64,000 nt of DNA from Jaapia argillacea MUCL 33604 (Eukaryota > Basidiomycota > Agaricomycetes > Jaapiales > Jaapiaceae), in contig KL197709.1 in the NCBI GenBank assembly GCA_000697665.1, positions 1,735,791 to 1,799,790 of the forward strand, written 5' to 3'. Both the position numbers and the translations under genes were made by a program. Under the pieces are notes generated by a model that worked only from the letters and a program-made list of their open reading frames with translations, made no database searches and had not been told where the DNA came from. How positions within the stretch are numbered: position 1 is the stretch's first letter; each line of letters begins with the position of its first letter. This document shows positions 1 through 12,389 of the stretch, one piece after another.

Positions 1-985
1 ATCAAACCATCAAAAGACGATTACCTCCCTTGCATTCGATCCGAATGCTAGTCGTCTTCTTACAGGAGGGTTGGATCATATGGTCAAGGTATACGACGTG
101 AGCACATACAAGGTAGTACATACTATGCGGTATCCTGCCCCCATCCTCTGCCTTGCCCTATCCGTACGTACCCATTCCGTTATATATAAGTCTTTGCTTA
201 TTCTGAGATTCCAACCCAGCCCGATGAAACACACATCGCAGCAGGGATGTCAGACGGAACACTCTCAGTCCGTCGACGCCAGCCCAAAGCCTCAGAAGCC
301 ACTGCATCTGACTCTCCATTCTCCGCTGCCGCTCTCCGCGCTGGCACCTTCGAATCCTTCCTCGGTGGTGCCATTCCTACCATTGGCCAAGGCCGTGTCA
401 AGAGCAAAGTCAAATCTAAACCTATAGGAGATGTAGACGAATTGCGAATAGAGAGCAAACGAAAGAAGAGATTAAAGGAGTACGATCGTTTATTGAAAAG
501 CTTCAAGTATTCGGCTGCCTTGGATTCGGTTTTGCGAAAGGTTTGATCGTTTTCGCCATTCCTCCCTGATAAAATGCTCAGACTCTTTCAGCAAGTCCCT
601 CCCGCAACCACGTTCTCGCTTGTACAAGAGCTCATTCATCGAGATGGCCTTCGGAGTGCCCTCTCTGGTCGAGACGACGTCCTATTGGAACCCATCCTTC
701 GGTTACTATTAAAGCATGTTACGGATCCCCGATTTGGAGAGATGGTTTGCGACATTGCAAGTTTGGTCATCGGTATGGCTCTCTTCTTTTTCGGTTTGTA
801 TGCTTATTCTGACCGTCCCTTCAGATATGTATGCTGCGGTTCTTGGCCAATCCCCTCTCATCGACTCCTTATTCCTTCGATTACGCAAAAAGGTTGCCCT
901 GGAGCTTCGATTTCAGAGAGAACTCGTCAAGACGAAGGGTGCCCTCGACATGGTGTTTGCCTCCGTTGCTTTGGCTGTAGTGTAG
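1..985 (+). CDS. UTP15: U3 snoRNP protein UTP15, 3' part
   Basis: This is the C-terminal portion of UTP15, a WD40 subunit of the t-UTP/UTP-A subcomplex of the small-subunit processome, which acts in the nucleolus on pre-rRNA transcription and processing. The first exon (1-163) reads through the end of the WD40 propeller (LTGGLDHMVKVYDVSTYKVV). After an intron at 164-219 comes the linker and the UTP15 C-terminal helical domain: the basic KRKKRLKEYDRLLKSFKY motif, then the segments on both sides of introns near 541-591 and 773-824. The stop is at 983-985. The start and first propeller blades lie beyond the left edge. The neighbour CTNNBL1 is convergent, only about 50 bp away. The identification rests on the well-conserved C-terminal domain and is firm; the exon junctions follow clear GT-AG signals. 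Confidence 0.92.
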
Positions 986-1037
986 ATTCGACTTGTTTAT
1001 ATATTATGCAGATACATATACTTGGTCTGGCCGTCGC

Positions 1038-3490
1038 TCAGCACCCTTCCAAGAAACCGATTAGGGCTGTGAGGATCTCCTTTTGCGATGGTGCACGGGC
1101 CATGTCTTCTTCGGGTGCGGGTTGCTCAGCTTCATCGACATTGTCGTAGTAGATCTGGAGAGTCTTGGCAATGTCCTTCAACGACTTGCTTCGACGATCA
1201 AGCATCTGCTGGACGTGGCTTCGAATCTGTGAACAATGTGCACGACCGATGAGCGAGTCAACGGTAGGTAATCGCGGGCTGAACATACGCCGTCGTCTTC
1301 CATAACAATCCAGGCCAAGATATAATCCACTGTTTGTAGAGTGTAAAGGCCTTCATCCAAACGTTGCAGGTACCATGCTTCCTCTTCCTCGGGGCCAATC
1401 TCTTCTCCTTCGTCCAGTAACTCCTAGAAGGGTGGTCAGTGGTCCACCGCGATCGACTATCAGGAGCTACTCTCACCCGCTTCTCGATCTCGATGTTGGC
1501 CTCCGCTGCCTTCAATCTCACCTGGGCAGTTTCCCTAATTTCGAGGAGTTTGTCGACCTTTTCATAGTTGCTTTCCACAAATTTGGCTAGTACTCGTACG
1601 CGAGCTGGCCCATCTGAAGGAAGGTTGGAAAAGAGAGATGATGTGATACTGAGAACATGAGATGTGTCTTCAGAAGCTGGGGTTGCCCCAGTCTTGTGCT
1701 TCTTAGAGCCCTAAAAGACCGATGTCACTTACAACATAGACTGAAGAACGAATGTTTACTTACCTTGCCCATGAGTGCCGCAAACAGACTCTTCAGGCCC
1801 AATGCTTCGACGAAAGTTTCGCAAGCAGTTGTACCAGCCGAACCTGACATGGCGTGGTCGAGGACCTTGATGGCTCTTGAACGGGACTCCATTTTCTCCC
1901 TGCGATCGATCTCAGTCAAGTAGGAAGTTGACAGCAGCAGTTGGAACGAACTTCATCATGAGCACCATCAAATCGACACCCTCGCTCTTGAGGAATAGGT
2001 CCTTAATCTCAGGTTCACCTAGAGCCGAGCACAAAGTATCGAAGATGTTCTCCATAAATTCTGCTTCATCGGAGTCGACAGGATTTCTACGTCGGAATTG
2101 CTGGAGGGATATATCGTCAGTACAATGCACAATGAAGGAAGGCCGCCTCACGAACTGAGAGTACAGTCAGCAACGTTTCGACGCCATCTTGCTTCCCAAA
2201 TTCCAACCTGTTCGGTCGATTGTTTTGTAATAAGATGGACAATATCTCAGCTGCATAGCCTCGATTCTCGTCATGCTTTTTTACTTGCAATCGCGCGAGC
2301 AACCATGATAGTAGCTTCGTCTTTGTGATAAGGAGGCCAGATAACTGGGGATTAAACCCAAGGACGTTCTCGAAGACACCTGAAAAGAGCACATGTCAAT
2401 GAGGAGTAGAAGCATCATCGGAAGACAGACCTAGGACATGGAAAACTCCTTGTCGGTCAGATTCTTCATCTTCTTTCAGTCGTCTTAGGTTGTCGACGAG
2501 GAGCTCCAGGATAGATTGTTCAAGCTACGTCCAAGTCTATTGAGCTACAAAACTGTGACATTTTTTAGGGGCTCACCAAGGCTTCAATTAGTGATTTCAA
2601 TGCTGCCTCTTTGTCCTGCTGCGCATCCTCGTCTTCATCGCCCTCGTCTCCAACATCCTCATCCGTCAGCTCGTTCACCAACTCGACGATATCAAGCGCA
2701 ATGTCGGCGTTCTCGTGGCTGAGCAACCCCACGAGCTTCTCCACCGTACCAGAGCGGACAAGCTCTGGATATGCGAGGACAGGAACTTGAGCCAAGGGTA
2801 GAAGTGCCTTTATTGAAGTGTCCAAGTCAGCTTCAGAATCAATGAACCTAGATACAGTTGTTAACTAGTCAGGTCATCGAATAAGGTGACATACTTTGTA
2901 GGGTCATCGGGATATTTCGACCGCTGGTCTTGGTTCTTGTCCGCGGCTCGTTCAAACCGCTGTATCAGTCTCCGGATACCAGTTATTGATAGTTCTTCAA
3001 CCTGAGGACCGCCTGCATTCAGCATAACATTAGATAGACCACCCCAGCAGCAAAAGTACGCACGTCTTCCCGAACGCCTTCCCCTCCTGACTTGTCAAAG
3101 ATGTTCAAAATTTCCTTCTGTTCCGAGGTCAAACCTCCACCAAAGAACCTTCCATCCTCGTCCTCTTCCACGAAATAATCTGCATCTCCTCCAGGCGCAA
3201 AGTCTTCGCTCTCGTCCTCGTCCATCGCCTCTTCATCCTCTTCATCACGCACGGTAGCTTTGCGGACCTTAACTCTGTCCCCGTTCGTGGGCACGCTGGC
3301 TTGGCCTCCGGTCGAAGAAGGTGAGTCGTCCAGTTTCATTCGCTTCAGCATTTCTGGGGTAGGTGCTTGTGGCATCTTCCTCTTATTTCCCCCAGTGGGC
3401 AGCTTTGGGACCTGTTCAAACGTGCTGAGATATAAGTTATGGAGGGTCTGAAACATCAGTACGAACTTTGAAGAGTTTGTCAATATCCAT
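1038..3490 (-). CDS. CTNNBL1: Beta-catenin-like protein 1 (CTNNBL1 family)
   Basis: This is an Armadillo-like nuclear protein associated with the Prp19/CDC5L complex of the spliceosome. The first exon encodes MDIDKLFK, and a 60-70 nt intron joins it to VPKLPTGGNKRKMP, the family-typical start. Next come an acidic stretch (DEEDEEAMDEDESEDF), the block ELSITGIRRLIQRFERAADK and the helical repeats (AYPELVRSGTVEKLVGLLSHE, NELTDEDVGDE). The C-terminal exon ends in HVQQMLDRRSKSLKDIAKTL and IYYDNVDE, matching the conserved C-terminus of the family. About ten short introns break the gene. The start at 3490 is chosen because it gives the canonical MDIDKLFK N-terminus; the longer open frame upstream has no family support. 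The basic patch near residue 20 (KRKM plus KRMK) looks like a nuclear localisation signal. Confidence 0.93.
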
Positions 3491-4232
3491 AGCTTAGAGA
3501 AGTAGATGATGACGAGCTTGAAATTGCACGAATGCAACTGGTTCGGTGACGTGAAGCCCTCCCAAAGCTAACGGAGGTTCCCAAGCAAGATGAGCGCTCG
3601 AGTGGTAGTAGCTCTTGGTGCAGGATCAATTCAACTATAACGTGCGAAGCTTTCGGTCATAGAAAGGGTTGCTGATTCGTTGGTTGAAGAAGTTGGCTGA
3701 AGGCCTCACGCTCTCATGATCAGGTCGTCGACTAACATTGGAATGAAAATCCCTTAGGCTCCACGTAAGGATCCAGGCATCAAAACACGATAACTATGAT
3801 TCAACACAGGAAGCATGGATCGTCAACAGAGAATGAACACGACGGACACTACCACTACATAACGGTCAAGCTGTTGGGGGAGAGTGCCATCTTCAAAGTA
3901 CTCAACCAACTGGTGATCACTCATTTTCTGGAGGTCGTCACGATACGAGGTCTCCGGAGCACGCGCACAGGAAATCAGGTTGTAAGACTCACAAGGACAA
4001 TCTCAAGTAACTTGGGGTGAAGGTGCATGGGAAGAATGGAGCTTCGGAAAGGCTGCAAACCAACACAAGCAGCAATGGACTTCGCGAATGAGAGTAGGCA
4101 TACGAACCATAGAACATGATGCATAATATCTAACCAGCGACATGGAATGATACGAAGCAAACAAACTGTAAGTCCAGCCAAATCTACTTGAGAATCTCGG
4201 CGTACTCTTGCATTATTGTCTTGCCAATATAT
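3491..4232. other. Intergenic region, no gene seen
   Basis: The 742 bp between the start of the CTNNBL1 gene and the stop of the RBM42-like gene contain the promoter of the former and the 3' region of the latter, both on the minus strand. Short open frames exist (for example 3796-4020 on the plus strand), but they have no recognisable domain, coding-like composition or splice structure. I see no RNA gene or repeat. Confidence 0.6.
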
Positions 4233-5041
4233 CTAGTATGGCTTCTTCCTGTTCTTCTTCAACTCTTTCTCGAGTTGTCGAGCCTTCCTATGACCAATCT
4301 CTACGGGTCTGATTGCGTTCTGGTCAGCCTTCTTCAGCTTGACAGGACGATTGCCGACATATTTGCCTGTTCAAGATAAGTCAATGACGCATCGATGAAG
4401 GGTGCGAAAGGAAAAGCTCACCATCCATTTCTTTCCATGCCCTAAGGAAATCTTCCGGGTCAGAGAAGGCCACAAACCCATACTTTGCCTGTGATTGTTC
4501 ACATTAGGTCCATATCCAGGGTGACAGTTGATGAGGCTCATACCTTTCCATTGAGGCGATCTCGGATGACACGGGCCTTCTGGAAGGAAGGATACTTGTT
4601 GAAGGCATTCGCCAGGACGTCGTCAGACACATCATTGCTGAGATCACCAACAAATAATCGGAACCAAGCTGCAGCAACGGAGTCAGAGCTTTGATGGAAC
4701 ATATCGACGAGGTACGTACACGAGTTCCACTCGAGCAGGGTCTGGTCCTCCCAGACCTTTCCTCCCCCCTTACGCAGAACGGTAGTTCGCTTCCCGCCCT
4801 TGGCTAGCTTTCCACCGGAACCTCCTCGCTTATCGATGGCGGCTCCTGGCACGTAGACACTTTGTTGAGCAAGGATACCAACGTCGTATTCGTAAGCGTT
4901 GGCTGGGACTGGAGCAGAGTGCGACGAAGATGGTCCCGCGATAGGATACATTGGGCCTTGATAAGGCTGGTAGTAAGGATTCACATCGTTGCTACCTCCC
5001 TGTTGCTGTTGGTAGTAGTTCTGTCCAGAGTACGGGTCCAT
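4233..5041 (-). CDS. RBM42: RBM42-like RNA-binding protein
   Basis: This is a small RNA-binding protein with one C-terminal RRM and a basic tail, as in RBM42, which is linked to mRNA binding and hnRNP K. The N-terminal half is a Tyr/Gln/Pro-rich low-complexity region (MDPYSGQNYYQQQQGG). A linker (GKVWEDQTLLEW) precedes the RRM: RNP2 FRLFVGDLSNDVSDDVL, then KARVIRDRLNGK, RNP1 KYGFVAFSDPEDFLRAW, and the tail VEIGHRKARQLEKELKK-NRKKPY. The gene has about five exons with 50-60 nt introns. I chose the ATG at 5041 because MDPYSGQ begins the low-complexity region; an in-frame ATG at 5128 would add about 29 residues of no family character. The gene is divergent from RPL5, with which it shares a 338 bp promoter region. 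Confidence 0.88.
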
Positions 5042-5379
5042 GTTGGAAGTGGCACTGAGTGGTGGCAAGGAGCAGAGCGTTGTGACGCATCCTGTCACAC
5101 GTTTCGGATCAGATGAGTGACATTCCATTCTGGGAATTAAGGTTCATTGTGGCAAATCTCCAGCACAAGCAAACTCTGCTCGCCATCCGTCAACACCGTC
5201 CCCGACGTCCTCAAGGTGTGTATATTATCCTTTCTATCAGGCTGTTTGGCATGCAGAAAGCCATTTGGTGGAAAACCATGATCGCTTCGCGAATTTCTGG
5301 CATCTGGGAGGATGGATGGAGGCGTTCCGCGCCAGATGCGTTGTGGAACCAAGTCTGACCCAAGACCTCTGTCTTCCAG
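5042..5379. promoter_or_regulatory. Bidirectional promoter, RBM42-like / RPL5
   Basis: This is the 338 bp gap between two divergent start codons, so it must hold both promoters and 5' UTRs. Open frames in it on both strands have no family character. A short AT-rich stretch (gtgtatattatcc) at about 5217-5229 is the only core-promoter-like element I noticed; it is a weak call. Confidence 0.5.
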
Positions 5380-6524
5380 ATGCCGTTCGTCAAGAAAGTC
5401 AAGTCCGACGCATACTTCTCTAGGTACCAAGTCAAGTACCGTCGCCGAAGAGAGGGCAAAACCGATTGTGAGCACAAACGTCTTGGATATCTGACCACTG
5501 TCTCGAATCCTTTGTACAGACTATGCCCGGAAACGACTCATCACGCAGGCCAAGAACAAATAGTATGCCTCCACTCTGACCGTAACGCCTATGATATTAA
5601 CCGTAGAACTCACTCAGCAACGCCCCCAAATACCGTCTTGTCGTCCGATTCACCAACAAGAACATCATCGTTCAAATCGTCTATGCTCGTCTTCAGGGTG
5701 ACTTCGTGTTGACCGCGGCGAACTCCCGCGAGCTTCCCCGATATGGCATCAACCACGGTTTGACAAACTGGACAGCAGGTGTGCCCTTTGGTTTGAATCT
5801 GCTAAGAACAATATCTCACTATCCTGCAGCTTATGCGACCGGTCTTCTTGTTGCTCGACGTGCCCTGACAAAGTTGGGCCTTGCCGACAAGTATGAGGGT
5901 GTTGCCGAGCCCGACGGCACCATTGTCTTGACCGAGGCTCTTGACGAGGAGGATGCCCCTCGCCCATTCAAATGTTACCTCGATGTCGGTCTTAAGCGCA
6001 CATCTACTGGTTCCCGAGTGTTCGGCGCACTCAAGGGTGCTAGTGATGGTGGTCTTTTCATCCCTCACTCCGAAAAACGTTTCCCTGGATATGACACTGA
6101 GTCGAAGGAGTTGGACGCTGAGGTCCTGAAGAAGTACATCTTCGGTGGTCACGTCGCTGAGTACATGGAGAGTTTGGAGGAGGAAGATGACGAGCGGTCA
6201 GCTTGTTCCCTGTCATCCGCTTTCGTTTGGTTGTCTCACCTTTCCTGTAGATTCAAGAAGCAGTTCTCGACCTACCTCGCTGATGGTGTTGGCTCAGAAG
6301 ACATGGAGGAGATCTACACTAATGCTTACGCTGCCATCCGAGAAGACCCCACATTCCAACCCACCGAAAAATCGACGGACTGGAAGTCCGAGAGCAAGAA
6401 GCACAGAACGCCCAGGCTCACCCTCGCTCAACGCAAGGAGAGGATCCAGACGAAGATTGAGGCATTCCAATCGGGTGGCGGAGCGGCAGCCCAGGAGGAG
6501 GACGACGATGAGGACGACGAGTAG
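5380..6524 (+). CDS. RPL5: 60S ribosomal protein L5 (uL18)
   Basis: This is eukaryotic uL18, which binds 5S rRNA and enters the large subunit as part of the 5S RNP. Exon 1 encodes MPFVKKVKSDAYFSRYQVKY and the basic RRRREGKTD. An intron at 5468-5519 splits a Tyr codon, and a 44-nt exon encodes YARKRLITQAKNKY. The next exon encodes NAPKYRLVVRFTNKNIIVQI and the conserved GDFVLTAANSRELPRYGI and GLTNWTAAYATGLLVARR segments, with an intron inside NWTAAYAT. The last intron (starting near 6197) leads into FKKQFSTYL and a C-terminal tail of Lys/Arg followed by EEDDDEDDE. The length, about 300 residues, is normal. Four or five introns in the first half of a ribosomal protein gene is typical of Agaricomycetes. 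The 3' end is convergent with MED17. Confidence 0.97.
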
Positions 6525-6691
6525 ACATTTCATCATCATCATTTCGTTTATGTGCTTTGTACGCCGGGCCAACATTCAAAAGGCTCTTTCAGGCTATACT
6601 ATGCCTATGCTCATGCACTGCATCCACACATTCCTGCGAAAGGTCACCCTCATGAACAAGCCACAGATGTCTTGTCTGCTGCAACGCGATA

Positions 6692-8930
6692 CTATCGTCC
6701 CAACGACATACTAATGGTTTCCCGTACCCATGCCAGGAGCAACAAACCCGGTCTCTCCTTTGCGTTGTATGTAGCCACTATACCACCCGGGTGTCCATCC
6801 GAACTGTCCAAGCGAAAAGCAGAGCACATGATTGTGAATCCTTCGCCGAAAGACACCCGGAAATTTCTGAGGAAATGTGAGATGAAAACCATATAGGAGT
6901 CAAAGTCGGACTTACAGGACACATCCTTCCCATCTTCCGACGCTTCGGCCGGCGACGAGATCGACAAACCAGATGCCGTTCACAGACGAGCACATTTCAG
7001 TTCCAACGTCACATATTCTCCCAAGCAGACACCTCTCCACCTCATCTGCGAGCAATTGGCACAGTTGAGGGATCGAGGATATAGATATGGTCGCTTGGGG
7101 AAGGTGAGCTGTTAATGAGGACGGCGAAGCAAAAGTGAACCGTATGGTGTCCCTGAGCGAAGTCAGCCTCGATCGCTAATGCGGACGAAGAACAGAAGGC
7201 ACCTTTCGTCGATCCTAACTACCGCCTGACCACTGACACTCCTCAGACCGTCCCCGTCCAACAATTTGACAAGAGTTTCCCCACTCTCACCTACTTGATT
7301 AAACCTGACTTTACAAGGGACACCAGCTCCGATCAGACCTTGAGCGAGCTTATTGATCTCGTCCTGCACTCGTTTACAAAACACTTCATACTGCAGGATG
7401 TCGATGATGGGTTGTAAAAGGGGAGGAGGTGAAGACGAGACAGACGGGCCAGCGGTACGCACTGCCGAGGCTGTCCCCAGGCGAGCCGATTTCGCATGCG
7501 AATGTGCGCGGAGCAAGAGGACGTGGAGAATGGCGTAGACGAGGTCGCATTTGGCCCCGTTTTGATCACGACGCGGCTGGAGTGATTCCACTGAGTCGTT
7601 GTCAACCTGGATGGTGCATCAGCTGGATGTCTCGGTACCATAGAAACAACAAACTCACAAGCTCAAAGCGTAGCTCGGAACCTTGTGCCGCCTCGATGAC
7701 AATAAGTCGTTCCGAAACCCTTGCTGATGCAGTTGGAAGATTTCCTGCTTCCCGGATCAAGAAGGAAAATATTTCTTGTTCAACGACTTCCGTTTGAGCT
7801 GCTCTTAGCTCCCCATCCAAAGTTTCACTTGCTTCCGTTCGGATGAAATTCTCGGATGAAGAGCGTTGCCCAAAATCGTCGATAGTATTGATACATATGC
7901 GAAGGCGCGTCCGTTGTCGGTGAGGGAATACGAGGGAGCCACTCGTCGCCTCGTAAGTGATCATATGCCCAATGGCTCTTCTTCGGAAACCAGGAGATGC
8001 TGCAGAGAGGCCATCAGAGGAGTAATGAGGGAAGAAACACCCCAATACGAACATTCTTCCAGACCGAAGGTAACCAGGAAATCCTTGGAAGTTTTGTCCG
8101 CACCCTTTCCCGTAGGTGCGCCGAAAGGGAGAGGTGCTGGTATCAGGCCCCAATTTCCCCTCCGGATTCTCAGGGCGTCGAGCCAATATTGATCCCCTCG
8201 CACTCTCCCCCTCTCGATGCTATCCGCTGCTCCTGTAAAGAGACTGGCAGCTTTTCTGAGGGCATCATCTTTCCCTCCTACTGTCAGCTGCGCGTTAAAG
8301 CCTTGGACTGAAGGAATGGGGGATGGCTTGGTGACAACAGAGGCTGACAATGTTGGCGCTGGGAGAGCTGTCTGGGCTGGTGGCTGCTGAGCGGGTAAAG
8401 GTGAGGAAAGTAGAAGGGCCAGAAGGTCCCTCGCATGCGACATCTCTCCAAGTGCAATACTAGCATTATTCAATGCATCCTGTCGATGAACAAATCATGT
8501 CCCACTCACTACAACTGTGGCATAAGCTCCATGCGCATCTTGAAAAGTTCTTCTGAGGTCATAGGTTGATTTGATGGTGTTTCATTGGGGGACTCTTCTT
8601 GCTCGAAAGTGTCCTCGATAGCCTCTTGAGGTTCCTCTGTTAGCCCATGTCCCCCGGACAGCCGAGATGGATCGTGGTCGAAAAAATCGACTCCTCGTTC
8701 CAAAAAAATCCGTCGCAGTCTTTCACCCAGAGTCTTAGCAGGGTCCTCCCTCCTATCATTCGGAATGATACTCCAGCAAACAAGCACCAAGAATTCAAGG
8801 AGACGTACGGCTCGTAAACATGCTGGCCTTCCGGCGTGATATCGAGCAGCACTGGGATATGGTCACCATTATCATTTTTGTACGGCCTTTCCAGTGACAA
8901 CTTCAGCTGTTTCCACGGCAAGTCGTCCAT
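6692..8930 (-). CDS. MED17: Mediator head-module subunit MED17 (Srb4)
   Basis: This is a subunit of the Mediator head module that links transcription factors to RNA polymerase II. The N-terminus is MDDLPWKQLKLSLERPYK, followed by VLLDITPEGQHVYEP, the block AKTLGERLRRIFLERGVDFF and an acidic linker. The core domain contains ALGEMSHARDLLALLLSS, KDDALRKAASLFTGAADSIE and the conserved DQYWLDALRIRRGNWGLIP. The C-terminal part includes CDLVYAILHVLLLRAH and ends in LLLLAWVRETISMSLGR. The last intron (donor GTAAGT, about 6890-6940) joins the final exon. The start at 8930 gives the fungal consensus; the in-frame ATG at 8969 would add MPITPSAASIPPP. The length is about 640 residues. The gene is divergent from the Zn2Cys6 factor and convergent with RPL5. 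Confidence 0.9.
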
Positions 8931-9192
8931 CGGGGGTGGTATTGAAGCAGCAGATGGTGTAATTGGCACAGAAACAACCCCAAAAGGCGGAGGTGGGGTC
9001 GCGTGTGTGGTTTACGATATTCCCAGATAACCTCGTGGCGTTCGAGATCAGACTCTTCGTAACCTTATGTCCCTTGCTGCATGGAGTCACTGAGAACCCG
9101 ACAAATCCTCGAGGACCATATTCTTTGATTCTGTATCATAGCCAGTCTCTGCTCATCGTCTGTGCCCTCTTCGATTCAATCTCCTTGTCCGC

Positions 9193-12100
9193 ATGGTCAA
9201 GTCCGCCAGCAATAATACCCCACCCGTTAGCGCTTCCGGCTCAGCAACTGGCAAGCGGAAAAAGGAGGAAGACGATGCTGGTGGGTCGTCTCTAAAGAAG
9301 CCTCGCACGCGGGTGAGCTACTCCTGCGGTGAATGTCACCGTCGGAAGCAAAAGGTTGGTTGTCGTCGCATTGCATAAACCCTTCTGACTCCACCCCGAC
9401 AGTGCGACCGCCAAGTTCCTTGCTCTCATGTACGTGAAGTCTCCCAGTCCTCCAACATTGATTGAGACATGTCGCAGTGCGTAGCGCGAAAGGTCCCCGA
9501 GCTATGCAAGGCCTACCAACCCGGAAAATCAGACCAGGACGTACACATGCGACTGGCAAGACTTGAACGTATTGTCGAGATGGCTCTCCCTCAGTTCTGT
9601 CAAGGGGATCCCTCAACGCCTTCTCTAGAGCACAATGAGTCTATGGACCGGCAGAGATCTGAGTCGACTGGCCCTGAAGACGGTGACCGGTCCCCACCTG
9701 AAGACCAGGATCCTAGTGGGGGGATATTTCAAAGTGGGAAGTGGTATGGCCACAGCGCATCCGGGAGTGTAGCGCCTGCATCACTGCTCGAACAGGTACG
9801 TATTTGAGCATTAGTCTTCTTAATCTCGGAAGTGATATCATCCCCAGCTACAACACGTGGTTGTGACCGGGTCCAATCCTGAGAGTAGATCGCATGAGGG
9901 CCCCTTCCATTCACCAGCTATGAGCTCGATGAAGTCTGAAGCTGTCCCTCCTATATCTGGCTATCATCAAGACTCTTCCTTGGGCGCAGCAACGGCGATT
10001 ATCGAGTCTGTTCGACAGGACTCAGAAGCCTCTGCGGCCGACAACCTCAAGAGTCTCGTTCAGGATTGCGGTGTTTCACCCCACAAGATATCTGAGCTTC
10101 TCCAAGAGCTTCCTCCACAACGATTCTCGGACGTCCTCATAGACTATTATTTTGACTCTGTGTGAGTTAGCCTCAGCTCTTCTACTTTTTCGTGACCGAC
10201 TTCCTCCACCAACAGAAACTGGACTCGTTACCCCCTTTCAGAGAGAGATTTTCGTGTTGCCTACGCCTCCATTTGTTCCAACAGCGTCGGTATGAATCCG
10301 AACGATGTCAGATTCCTCCCACTGCTGTTTGTGGTGTTGGCGATTGCTGTGAGGCTGGCTCCGGAGCACATCGCGGGAGACGCGCGAACCAGACGGTTGA
10401 CGTCCTTGCGATACTACTGGTCTTGTCAGTCCTTCCCCATTTGCATCACCTTTCCTACCCTCACCACCTTCACTCCACAGCGCGCCGGTCAGTTCTAATT
10501 GCAGCTGCGATCCAACCTGATTCTTTGGAGATGGTACTCACAAGGCTTTTGGTTCGCACGTTCACCTCCATTTTCATTTCGGCCTTCTGAAGCCTTTTTA
10601 GAGTGCGCGGTTCCTGACATTTGATCGCCGTATCACGGAGTGCTGGAGTCAATTAGGCGCAGCAGTGCGAACCGCTCAAGCATTGGGGCTTCACAGGGAC
10701 GGAGAAGCTATGGTAAAGAATTCGCGCGCCTATCTTTGTCCCTATTATTTACGACGCTGTTCCAGGGAATGGATCCTGCCCGTGTGGAGTACAGGCGCCG
10801 CATATGGTACGGTCGATGTTATTTGTAGTCTGAGGCGCAATGGGCTCATGTTTCCTCAGGGCGTATCTGTACCATGCTGATCGGTCATATGCTCTTGTCT
10901 TGGGGAGGCCAAACGCCATCCAGGATGACTATACATCGACACACCCACCACTGAATATCGAGGATGAGTCTACGTTGGTACATATCCGTCCCTCCACCCC
11001 TCCACCCCTTTCGATTCCCACTCGAATGACATTTGTCATACTGCGGCACGCTCTGGCGTGCATCATTGGTCGAATGGTACATCACTTTCAGCAAGTCCGC
11101 ACAAGTCACTATTCCGATGTTCTAGCCCTCGACGATGAACTCATGAGATTCGTCGATACTCTCCCTGCGCATTTTTCCACGGAGCCAGATACCTCGATGG
11201 ATATCTCCCACCCATACATCCCAGTACACCGCTATCTTCTTATCACCGAGGTCTGGTTCGTTAGGATAAGCCTCCATCGTCCTTATCTCCTCCGACGCTT
11301 AGGATCTGATCGCTATGCTCGCTCCCGGCAAGCGTGCTTCGACTCCGCTATAAACGACTTCCAAGTTCGAAAGGCGTTTAGAGAGCACATCCCTCGGGAA
11401 ACTCGCGATTCTTTGAGCAATGCGTATCGCGAATTTCAGACTGCTATGGTTAGCGGCATGTACCTAGTGTTGGACCCACGGGGCAAGTTTGCGCAAGCCA
11501 TGCATGCCATCCTGGATGCGTTTTTGTCGGAGCATGAAGGAGTCCGAGACATGGACGAGACAACCCGAAGGGAACTGAAGATAATCGAGTTCCTGAAAAC
11601 CAAGTCCATCAGTGCTCAGACAAATGGGCACGGTAACGGTACAACTGGGGTGGGTCACCTCGAGGCTGTCAATGGTGTGAGCCCTCACATGGATGCTCAG
11701 CTATTGCTTGGATTACAGCAATCAGCAACCCCTGTTCGTAACTCTCCTCTATCGCACGCAAAGCGCCCATCTTTCCCTTCGTTAGTCACCCCTGGCCCTT
11801 CGACCAAAGTCACATCACCTCCGTTGTCATATCGTAGCGCGACAGCCTCTGGCTCAGGTCGGCTTCCCCCGTCGGCTTCTCATCGTATTCCTCAGAGTCA
11901 GCATACCGATACACACCATCCTTCGCCCACAACTTCCGGCAGCCCGGGTGCCGACGACGAGTCCACCGCACAATCTCTCTTGGACCATTGGTGCAACTCT
12001 GTCAGTGGTGGATCTCTGGAGAGCTCGAGTGGAATGGCGAGTATGGGCTGGAATACCCCCAGTAACCCTGACATGTCTGGGTGGTTTTCCGGGCCCACTC

Positions 12101-12204
12101 CCCCAATAGTTGGGAGTGATATTGGTAGCATGGGTCCCTTGGATGGTTCGGATTGGACTTACTGGGAGACGCTCGTTAACCAGATTCGTGGTCCAGTTGC
12201 TTGA
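9193..12204 (+). CDS. Zn2Cys6 fungal transcription factor
   Basis: This is a nuclear DNA-binding regulator of the Gal4-type fungal family with a middle fungal-specific transcription factor domain. After a basic linker (KKPRTRV, about residues 35-41) the zinc cluster reads C-x2-C-x6-C-x5-C-x2-C-x8-C. It is assembled from three exons; the middle one is only 27 nt (9403-9429, CDRQVPCSH). A dimerisation-like stretch (MRLARLERIVEMALPQF) follows. The middle domain contains YPLSERDFRVAYASICSNSV, ECWSQLGAAVRTAQALGLHR and YRRRIWAYLYHADRSYALVL with GRPNAIQDDY, diagnostic of the Fungal_trans domain. The C-terminal 250 residues are Ser/Pro/Gly-rich and end in DWTYWETLVNQI. The length is about 850 residues with eight or nine introns. 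The target genes cannot be inferred; the neighbours are not a pathway cluster. Confidence 0.9.
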
Positions 12205-12389
12205 GAGTGATGTCTTCATTATTGCCGTACGTCAGAATGTTGCTATCGTGTCCTTACTTCTTGCATATTGTACATTATGCCTCATTCTATGTCTCCTGTG
12301 TATCACTTCTTGTTGTTGTGTTTCCTTCCTGGTATAGAGCCCTATTGTTTTCTAAAAGAACGAGCCAGGGCTGCGGTTGTAAAATATAA

